In this document: positions 53,965 to 64,000 of the stretch, one piece after another
Numbering within the stretch: position 1 is the stretch's first letter
How the letters are laid out: every line of letters starts with the position of its first letter
Source of the DNA: Agapanthus africanus
Lineage: Eukaryota > Streptophyta > Magnoliopsida > Asparagales > Amaryllidaceae
Assembly (NCBI GenBank): GCA_030015575.1
Contig: CM057342.1
Location: 259,246,867-259,310,866 of the forward strand
Direction of reading: 5' to 3'
Length of the DNA stretch: 64,000 nucleotides
The notes under the pieces: model-generated
What the model saw: only the letters and a program-made list of their open reading frames with translations
Database searches by the model: none
What the model was told of the DNA's origin: nothing
Made by a program: the position numbers and the translations under genes

Positions 53965-56900
53965 TGAATGAAGATAGAAATTTAACCCTTTTCTTCTTTC
54001 GCCCTCGATTATGGCCGAGGGCTTTCTAACTGAGGTATCTTTCTTAAGCTTTTGCTTCTTTATTGCTTCCTCAGAATATTAAGGAGTTGTTTAGTTTGCT
54101 GGTTGCAAGTAAATGATAAATTATTGGCTTTAATTCACTAGAATACCAAAAACCGTCCCTGCTTTTCACCAGTACCAGAAACTCTATAAATCATGAGTAC
54201 CTATAATTTTTTTCTTATATTGACACTACCTGTTTTTCACTAAACTGCCATGACAATGTTTTACCAATTTTGGTTGACGCCATTATTTTAATTTAGTACA
54301 GTACGGATATAATACATTAGATGATGGAGCCTGTTATTGTTAAACTTTTGGGTTTTTTTTGTTTGTAATTTTCAAAGTTATTGGTGGTTATGTAAAAGTA
54401 ATTTTTGTGGTAGTCTAGTGAAAATAAACCTGAATTATTTGGTTGGCGTTTTTGTGGATGTAAACTAAGTAGCATGGATTCGGATATTAATACATGATAT
54501 AATAAGAGTCGGATTCGCAAATACACAATTTCTCAAAAATCTAGGATATGATTATCGCATAGAATCATCTTTTTAGCAACCTAAACTAAGAACAGAACAA
54601 ATTTGTTAGTGTTTGCATAGATTGTTGATATTTTAGCCGTTAATAAATGTTAGATATATCTAGATTACAATGTAAAATTTTAAAACGTGCCAAAAAGAGT
54701 TCGATATTTGTTCTCGACAAATTCGAAAGAATCCGATATGGATCTGTATCCGATGCCTCGGATATGTATCCGATGCCTCGGATACGTCTCCTCATCAAAG
54801 AATCCATTCAACATAGGGAATTAAACCAGTGAACTCCTTATGCTGGAGAGAAGTTTTTCCGCCTTATGATGTAGAGTAAATGTGTAATTATGTGCTTGTA
54901 CTGCATTTGGCTACATTGTCCCCCCCCCCCCCTAACAATATTACATTGTTCATATTTTAACCATCTAAAATGTGCATTGTTTGCTTTGATGCTCCATTTT
55001 GTATTTCAAACTGATTCATCATTTTTTGTTTCTGCAATGCAGTCGGGATTTGGGCTATATGTATCTCTCAAGAGACAGCGTACTTGTGGCCAGGGTTTAA
55101 TCCTTCACATTGGTCTATTTTGGTAACTTATACAATGTGTTGGGTAAAAGTAAATAGTGGTGATACTAGATTGAAATTATCCTGTTTATTTGGTTAAATT
55201 AGGCACAGCTATTGCATTGATGAAGTGGTAGTTAAATTTGAATGTGTAGGGAATTTGGCTTCTCACTTTGTTGCTGCATCAGTCGACTTCGTCATGTTAC
55301 ATTATTTATGTATTATCTGTGCTCTCTTATCTTATGAAAAAAGGCCATTGACCAATCCCCGTAGACGTTGTATATTTCATGTTGCTTTTAAGTATTTCTT
55401 ATTTATATGCTTTCTATTTTTGTATTATTTATAAATATAACTTTGGATTAGCCTGCAGCCAAACTTGTAGAATTTTACTGACTTGAACTATGCTTCACTT
55501 TATATTTTGCCATATATACTGAATACAGTTTCTGAAATATTCTAAATGCAGTTATAGAACAAAATTATTCTGAGAGTTAGCAGTTTAGTATGGCGATAAT
55601 TTTCCTTAAGAAAAATATGGTGATAATTAAATTTTGGGCGTTTGGATTAATTATTTTTGAAGGAAAAAAGCAGGGTGTCGTATTCAATAAAATAAAATAT
55701 TTACAAGATTGTTTCTCGGGTGAATTAGTAAGCATTTGACCTACTTTTTTATGATTTTATTTGTGAAATAGCGATGGGTCATTGTCATTATCTTCATACA
55801 AATGCAATCAAAAGACTGGAGTTGCAAAGGCAAAAAAAAGTGGCCAAAAAATGAAGTATTATTTATTTTAAATATCGGCGGCTGCTAGATTGAATTCTTT
55901 GTAAATTTGGGTTTAAGATCCTTCTTTACTTCTCTTCTTTTCCAATATACGAATTTGCTCTTCTTAGCTGATCGAAGAATTTGGATTATAGGAGAGCCGA
56001 GGAGATTGTATGAACCCAGCTTTGTACCAAGGAAGAACAATTTTGGAACAATCAGTGCTCCTCCATTCAAAATATGCAAAGAGAATTTTACATTTTGAGA
56101 AAATGTGAAAAGAAATTTACCATACATATCTTCTTCATTAATGTATATGCTCCTAAATTTAAATAGATTTATATTGTTTGAAAATGAAGAATAAACACTA
56201 TATTTTTTTGGGGGGATTATAGATATCTACGGCAAGCTAGTTTTATATCAACTTTAGGCCATATAAGGTTATTTTATTTTATGACATTAGATTGTCGAAT
56301 TCACACTTTTCTCCTCATTTTTGCTCCTAGGTCGTGGCACGCAGATTTTCTGCGGGCAAAATGACTTGCCACACCGCTATAATAACACTTTGAAGATGAT
56401 GGTTACCGCAACTAGACCCTCACTTGTTTCATCCATAGCAACGAATCCTGGTCCTTTGCAACGACCTTCTATCATGTGTCCAAATATAATGACTAATACA
56501 AAAGAACAGTGGTTCTGATCAGGATCACAATACCTAGCTGCTGCAAAGGATTATGACCAGTTCTGATCAGATGATTAATGGTTGGAATTTTAACAACAAA
56601 GATACACGTTGGAACATTGAGATGAGTGATCTTGATTACACAAACGGGTCAACAATGACACAAGTTGCACAAAGATATTTGTGGGGATGCAGCAATTAAC
56701 AATAACTAAGAACCCGCCCCCTCCATAGATCTGTGGGCCCACACTGACAGCTAACCTTGTCGGCTGATGCATTATTGAACCAAAAAAAATACACCCATGT
56801 GCACGTGTCAAGATTTTATTGGCCGTCAATTTGTATAAGTAGGCAAAGGAAAAGGTAGAATGATGAGAGACATACTCGTGGCTCTGCTGTTATGAAAACA

Positions 56901-59396
56901 GTAGCAAAGCGAGCCATTGAGAGGTTAGCTGAGAAATATTGATCTACAAATAATAGTTTCCTCGATCTTTTTCAGCTAATTTCTTAATGATTCGCTCACT
57001 ACTTTCTTCCGCTGATACTTTGAGTGCCGTTCCTTGGATTGTTAAATGTATTTTTCTTCGTTTTTTTATTGACTGACGTCTCATGTTGTTTGGCATATAG
57101 CAAAGTCTAAAAACATATGTTTAGATTCATTCATTCATTCATTCATATGGTTTGTTGCTCAGATGTTTTATCGGTAACTAGAGAGAAAATCTATAGCTGA
57201 TGAACATGCAGTGCGGCTACATCCGGCTAACACATGTTCTGTATAAAAAAAAAATTTATTTCAACTACAACATTGCTCACTCAGCTACAATAGCGCTTCA
57301 AAGTTTTCTGCTAAATAATATAAACTTATGCATGACTATTGTTTCAACAAATGCCTCTATGGAAAATTTGAATTTGCAAGTAGTTCTTTTGTTTTCTAAC
57401 GGAGGAACCTTGAGAATAAAGTTAGCATATGTATTTTCTCACATGTAATCCAAGACAATTAAAGAGTTTTACTCACATATGAATTCGTATAAGTCCATAT
57501 GACCGTATGACATTCAAATCTCAACCGCACTAAGTTAACGACCTGTTGTCAAAAATATATAATAAATAAATAAACTGTCCAACAGCACAAATCAGTTTCT
57601 AATTATATTTTCCCCCCATTGTATATTTTTCAAGGAATAACTCATCATTTCTAAATTAGCAGATATCCCTATATGTGAAAAATGAAGTATACCGATCACA
57701 TGCATTTATTTGGCAACAAAAGGTTATATAACGCTAGAGAAGTACTGTAGAATTTTGGACCATATAAAATCACAAAGTAACAAGAAAACCAAGTCGAAAT
57801 GAAGAATGACCAACACAACAAATATTTCAACTCATATCAGGGGTAAATTACATAAAGCCTCTCTCTACAATAAAGATTCAAAATGCTACAATTTTCATAA
57901 TTAATTCGTCTAACAAAATTGCCTACACGATATATAATGAAGAAGCAGCAGCAGAGAAGCCTCAGCAAGCTTACTTCCTCTGCTAATAGTACAACAATGA
58001 TGGGATGTTTTCCGTTAGCAACCCTTCTTTCGATCACAGAAAACTTTTGAGGACTTTCACAGCGGTTTGTAGATCTAAATTTGATAGCCCATCAATCCAT
58101 TTTGCAATTGCGAGATGAATAATTATACTTGTCGCATTGAAAACATTTTGCCCTGTTCAAACAAAAGCAGGCATTAGTCATGAAAGCAAAGAGAGTGAAA
58201 TAGCCGGTGTAATTGCTAAATAGAATTATAAGATAGATGGTTTCAGACAGAGAAGGAATGACAAAATCTTCTTTGATTAGATGGATATTTCGAGAAATAT
58301 ATTATATTGCTTATTAGTTTTGATCTTAGCTCACAAATAACTAAATTATTTTCATTTCAAATTTTGTTTTGAAGGAAAAGGTAGGGCAAGGCACCCTACT
58401 CAATATTTTCATTTCAATTCATTACCCAAATTTATTTTTTCTCTGATCAAATGCTATGGATCAACCAAGTCCAAAAATCTTTGCAATTTTCATCACGTCT
58501 CCCATGATGATGCGTTTAAATAAAACCAACCAACACCTCTAAACACACACACAAAATGAATTACCATGTCTTTATACTATTATTGTGTTTTATCCGATGA
58601 ATTACTTTGGGTTGCTTAGCCTTTCCTAAGCTATCTGCTAAAGTGTTTTTGCTAACAATTAAGTAATATATGATTTTTTGAAGAATTATAGACAATATGT
58701 AACTGCTAGGTCATGTCTAAGTCAGTTTTCAGTTTATCTCCTTATAATATCAATTCTAGACATTTATGATGAAATTGTGTGAAGTTGTTTTAACGAGTCT
58801 ATTGCCAGTGTAACTAAAGAAGTCTTCAGAAGTTTTCAGAAGTTAAACAAAGTAGCAAAAATAGCACAATCATGACATATCTATCATGATTTTACAAATT
58901 ACAACTTTTGAAAATACAAATGCTCAATGAATTTCAACTCAAATTCGGCAATTCTGATTTATGATTGTTTTAATCATTTTGGGACTTTCACAGATGATCA
59001 TGTATTAACCAAATTCTTTAGAGCTTAAAACTCATACAACAATAATAGACACTAGTTGGAGAAGGCGAGTATATTCAATTCTTGTGGTTATCTAATGAAA
59101 TTTTGCTTTAAAAACTTGCAGTGACATGCATACAATATTTGGAAAGAAGCATGGAAAGATGCATCACATTGGCTCAACAAAGTCATTTTGGTGCTAGATT
59201 GGCATCAAATAGAGAATCTTAATCTGTTTTTTTTATACATTCAGATTATTGATGTCATGCAAAGGATGCCAATATTGCAGTTCTGAATATTAAGTTTTGC
59301 AAGTAGGGAAAGTGAGGTATCACCACATGTTCTAAACATATTCAAGAAACATATATATCAATAAATAGACTCCTATAATGCAAGAAGAGTACCTTT
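53965..59396. other. Convergent intergenic region, no protein gene recognised
   Basis: It holds the 3' untranslated regions of the two host genes. Just after the TOPLESS-type stop, GCCCTCG (54001-54007) pairs with CGAGGGC (54016-54022). A C run lies at about 54920-54932 and a TTCA microsatellite at about 57125-57147. The ORFs are short and AT-rich and look random. No RNA gene or element ends were identified. Confidence 0.7.
58034..58153 (-). other. Possible alternative last exon of the UTP21-type gene
   Basis: On the minus strand a good acceptor (TTTGAACAG, cut at 58153) opens a frame of 39 codons to TGA at 58034-58036. Joining from an internal GTAGAT donor after Asn-Arg (59460) would keep the frame and replace the normal C-terminus. 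The normal stop upstream makes this optional; it could equally be 3' untranslated sequence. Confidence 0.25.
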
Positions 59397-62300
59397 TTAA
59401 AATTGTGAATTGGTGAAAAAGGTTAGCATGCATCTAGAATTTTGAAACATACTATCTACCCTATTCCAAACTACGCAGTGAACTTCCAACAGCTTTTTCG
59501 CCTTCTCCTGTAGGGTTGACTGAATTCGGACAGTTTCACCATGTATCTGTGGAAAACATAGAGATTGACTAAATTCAACGATTTTTCATTAGAAAATAAA
59601 TAAACTTTGATGGTATTATCAAAGCAAGTAAAAATGATGATGATGATGATGATGATACAATAGTAGCAACAAAAATTCAGGAGACGCGCCTAACAAACAC
59701 AAGCTCAATTGTTCAAAGAAAGAAAGAAAGAAAGAAAAATGAAAAACTTACTATTCCCATCATAGCTATTTAAGACATTTGCACAACAAAGGGCAGGAAA
59801 AAATCTCCAGTTCATAGAAGCCCTAGTATATGAGCGTGTAGACCATACAGATGAGAGGGGGCATGCAATGACATACAATACTGATTATAATCATGACAAA
59901 AAAAAGGATCTTAAATATTTTCTGGTCTTTTTAGTTATTTTTAGCCAAATAATATGAATTTCAAGCCATCCAAGGACATCTTGAGCCAGCTCATGATGGC
60001 CAGAGTTAAAACAAATAGTGCAGACTGAACAAGCCAATGACAAAAGGTGATAGAAAAAGAAACAAGTGGGCATAGTTTATGGGAGGAAAAAACAAATTCA
60101 ATTTTATTTCTGATATTTACCTGCAACTCCAGTCTATCTCAGGCGTAATCATATCTATGAAGAACTGATTACGATGAACTCATTGAAAAATAAGACTAAC
60201 ATTGTCCTTAACCTTGGTGTCTATCGATAGATGTCCCACTTCATAGAAACAGCAAATACGCCAAAGGTAAATCCTAAATATTGGATAATGCAAGTGCAAG
60301 TGAAACAAATCCAGTAACTAATTGCCTCAGAATCAGTTATTGTATCTTTTCAGACTTAGCACCCCAACTACTTACAAGGCTACACCTTTCTTTTTTATAA
60401 TAAAATCACAAACACCCCTATATTTTATATATTATATAGAAAGGTTACCAAATTTCACAGGTTATAAATTTAAAATGAAGCATCACTGCCGTTAACCTTG
60501 AATATATTCAATTAAAAGCAAAACCGTACATGTCCTAAGACAGGAAATACAAAGGAACATAATACCTTGAGGAACAACTTGATAACAGCTTGAATGAACT
60601 CAAAGTTGTTCTTGCAGGAAAGCTCATGAATGAAATAATCCATTAGAAATCCAATTGTCTGCACTTCTGGCCTTTGGTCTAGTGTCCGCATATCTTCATC
60701 ATCTATTATTTGCAGCATCCGGAGCTCCACATCAAGTGTTGAAGGTGACAGACCTTTAATATAATTTGTGAAAGCTGAAACTGCAATAGAAGAGTGTGTT
60801 TAAGAAAGTTTCAATGTTGTCACAATCGAAAAAGAAACACTAAAACAATTAATAATCTGTCACTAATCATGCAAGAATAATAGCAGGCTCAGGAAACTTC
60901 TATAGATTCATTACCATGTTTATTAAAGAGATCAAGGATGCATGAAAAAAATCCAATGCTGCACTAACTTTTCAGTAAAACAATCAATGCACAAAAATAA
61001 ACAGAAATAACAGGAACATGCGTCATTGCATGCTTGCATGTCTATGCATCTGGCCCGACTCTAATTTTTTTAAATATAAAAAGGAACATTGCTTATGCTA
61101 AAATATAAAACTTTCATAATCTATATTGTTTTCAGTTCTTCAGGAACTGTCTTGGTTATTCAAGTTGTTTACCACTAAAACCTATTTATAATGTGAGTCT
61201 AAAACATACAGCTACAGCTCGCCAGTGTAAAGAAATTCAGGAAAATTAGAACTTACCAAGAGTGATCGCAGCAGCTTTCAGAAAAAGGCATCAATATCAA
61301 AAAATTTGATTTAATTTTATATTTTAAACTAAAGCATTTATAAGCTAAATAGCTAACATAAAAAATACACACGAAGTACTTTCTTGATGAACAGATCCAC
61401 TCTAGGGTAAGCATTGCAAAGTAATAGCTGCGACAACAAAGGATTTATCCCGAGTCTTCAAGCCATCTCCTGAGTTACAAAAGCAATAACTATATCTGCT
61501 TCCATTCGCCATCCTAGTACTCTTCGCCTAATACCCTAGCACTCCCTTCTTGACGCCAACTCCAATTTCCGACCAAGTTTCTCATTCTTATTCTTGTAGA
61601 GGAAGATTTATTAGATAACAAAAATAGGAAAAAGAAATCCAAGCCCAGGGACTGTAGAAAATGAATTCTGACGCATGTGCAAGAATCATATTCAACTACC
61701 TCTATAAATCATCATATTCACCAACTAAATAGACGTTAAAAGCATGAAAGAAGTATAAAGCATGCAAGAACAAGTTAATGTAAAAATGCGACTTACAATC
61801 TCTGGTGTCTGTACAAGAGTGCAGTAGACGAGAAAATTGAGACATTAACTCCATTTTATGGTCTTTGGGTGTCGGCTCTTGTGCTGTCATGCCTTTTTCA
61901 TCACCATCAGCAATTGCATTTGGCTTAAATAATATTTCTCCGGAAAGAGATGGAGTGGAGGGCAAGAAGAAAGGTGCTTTTTCTGGCTTCTTAGGTGGCT
62001 CAATTGGCTTGTTACGAAGCTGTAAGCAGATCATAATTTTGTATTAAATAAAAATTTAATCTATATTGTCAGATAACTTTCAAATGCCAAGCCAAATGAT
62101 AACAGAAGGATATTTCAAAGGATATGCAGTCATTGAGGGAAATCTCTACTAACAAAATGGTAATGCCAAATTGTTGCTCATTACGGATGTCTAGATTTTA
62201 TGGAAATATAAGGGGGAAAAAGAGAGAAAAGATTACAATTTATAATGAACCAGAGCCTGTCATGTCATCTCCATAAAGACAAGAAAAGACAACTTCACTC

Positions 62301-63610
62301 CACTAGCTCCAATTTTAAAATTTCCAATTCAATCCCCCCAAAAAAGGAGCCAAATCATCAATCTAGAGCATACCAAAAGACTAATTTCATGCAGCCTAAC
62401 AACAACAATGATGATAATAGAGGGAAAAGGAGGAAAGAGAAAAATCAAGAGGTTTGTTTTCATCATTTCTTCTTCTTTTTTTGTTGATTTTTTCTTCACG
62501 TCTTTTTCTAAATGTTAAGAAATTTCTTGATGCTCAAACATGCATAAAACTTGTAATTCAATAATGATTTTAAAAAAGATCTACAGATAGTTCAGAATTC
62601 TTCTCTAAGTCTAAGAAAATCAAAGTATTGAGCGACCAACCTTTATAATGTCTAAATTAGTTAGACTTTGCCATTGGCTCCTTGGAAGCATTGAAAGGGT
62701 AACCAGATTAGGCATTGGCTGAACCAAAGTTTCTGTGGAAAATGAATTTTTTGTTTGATGCTGATCCCCTGAGGCATCAATGGATTCTTGTTCTTCAGAT
62801 CCTTTCTTTGCAGAAACAGACGGTAACCGAGCACTCCGTATTTTTTCCCCACTACAATATGATTCAACATTGGAAGATCCCGAGAACATAGCTTGATTGG
62901 CCCTATCAATTCATAGAGAAAGATAATAATAAAACATGCCAAAATACAAGAAACCGGGCTAAAATTTTACTATTGAATGTAAAAATATGGAATATGTATT
63001 CTTTTGCATCAACCGATGATTTGGATACCTTCACAAGAATTTATGGTTCTATTTTCCGTTTTTTAACTTTTTCTGTCCTTAAAAATTGCAAGATATTCCA
63101 CCAGATTTAAAAAATAATAAAAGCAACACTAGCAAACCATGTATAAAAATAGACTAACCAAAGGTAAACACCATTTTGGTCGACATGCGAAGTTGCCAAA
63201 ATTTCCATTGCAGGGGAAAGAGATAATGCTGTTATACACACATCGACTTGTAGAGCATCTATTTGTCTTGCCAAAATGACATCCCAAATTCTAAGTGTTC
63301 CATCCATACTAGAGGAAAGAAGCCATTTCCCATCCTCGCTAAAACATGCATCAGTTATACGGTCTGTATGACCTTCGAACTTGCGAACCATCCTTACAGC
63401 CACGACATCATACAAACGGATTATCAAATCATCTGCAACAGTGGCCAGAAGACCTAGAAAGAAACAATAAAGATCCGTAAAAGGGTGTGCTCATCCATAG
63501 AGAGAGAAAGGGAAAAAAGTACCATTTATCCTGTGATGCACAATTTTGGTAACAGAACAACCAACTTCCCACTTGGATCTTACTTCACGGCCTTTGTTGA
63601 AGTCCCAAAC
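59397..63610 (-). CDS. UTP21: UTP21/WDR36-type WD40 protein of the SSU processome, C-terminal part
   Basis: Six exons on the minus strand, 63523-63610, 63159-63453, 62641-62902, 61797-62019, 60566-60780 and 59397-59546, join in frame to 410 residues plus stop; the N-terminal part lies beyond 64000. The first visible exons hold WD40 repeats (VWDFNKG, DDLIIRLYDV, GHTDRITDACFSEDGKW, GTLRIWDV, then HVDQNGVYLW). The Utp21 C-terminal domain follows, with SQWQSLTNLDIIK, KKPEKAPFFLPS and the VELRMLQIIDDE segment. The end SRCMLTFFTNSQF is family-typical. UTP21 proteins belong to the UTP-B/PWP2 subcomplex, nucleolar, for 18S rRNA maturation. All introns are GT-AG. The linker between domains is Ser/Glu-rich. 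Confidence 0.92.
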
Positions 63611-64000
63611 CTGCAAATGAAACAAATATTTTATTTCAAGACTTATTGGTGGACTGTTCTGCATGAAAGGGTATGCATTGGCTTTTGTATCATCCTACAC
63701 ATGGAGGTAACAAGGAGGGATACAGCAGATTTTGTTTTAGGTTAGTATTAAGAACTAAGAATGCCTATAAAAGTTTATATGCTGATTGTTATATATGTTT
63801 GAGTTCAAGTTTCATCAGAATCAAGCTATAGTTGGAAGAGTTAGAAGGGGAACAAAAGAAAGAAAAGAAAGCGAATGATGATAATTCCATGTAATAGACT
63901 TGTCAAGCGTACATGCTTGGGTTTAAGAAAGGACGCCTCAAAACCAGCCGTGGCAGATTTGATGGACTTGTATATAAAGTTATCTAAACAGTATTAATCA

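Noticed and set aside
58034-58153. This segment as the normal last coding exon of the UTP21-type gene
   Set aside because: Reading through the previous exon gives a family-typical C-terminus and a stop at 59397-59399, so it is not needed.
62245-62487. 80-codon ORF inside an intron of the UTP21-type gene
   Set aside because: Low complexity, no homology seen, and antisense within a well-supported intron.

Overview
The window is nuclear DNA of a flowering plant. It holds intron-rich host genes with GT-AG introns, a TOPLESS-family co-repressor gene, an SSU-processome WD40 gene, and nested plant LTR retrotransposons (Ty3 Tat and Tekay types, an Athila-like remnant, Ty1/copia), with Tourist-like MITEs, a TRIM-like solo LTR and an RTE-type LINE remnant. 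The species cannot be fixed from the sequence.

Layout. 1-1304: edge fragment that looks like LTR sequence. 1305-14709: a broken, apparently non-autonomous Tat-type Ty3 element with near-identical LTR copies (1305-3767 and 12274-14709), a capsid-type coding region, a long repeat-filled 3' region and a reverse-strand accessory ORF. It sits in an Athila-like remnant (14710-19039), which itself sits in a copia element (about 19045-21470). 21.5-25.0 kb: upstream region of the host gene, with a MITE, inverted repeats and promoter-like sequence. 25403-53964 (+): a TOPLESS-related gene, 25 coding exons, 1134 codons plus stop, all in frame. Intron 18 is 17,988 bp and holds an older unidentified element (about 34.4-50.35 kb), split by an LTR (36536-49495), itself split by a young Tekay-type chromovirus (36787-46628, perfect 5-bp target duplication CTACC). 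53965-59396: convergent intergenic DNA. 59397-63610 (-): the last six exons of a UTP21/WDR36-type gene whose 5' part lies beyond the right edge.

The host genes are unrelated in job. The TOPLESS-type protein would be a nuclear transcriptional co-repressor that binds EAR-motif partners; the UTP21-type protein would act in the nucleolus in 18S rRNA processing. They converge tail to tail.

The most unusual signal is in the Tat element. Its non-coding parts are filled with short perfect hairpins whose stems differ from copy to copy but stay self-complementary, while loops and flanks stay constant. This covariation can be read directly in the sequence and I know of no named feature that explains it.
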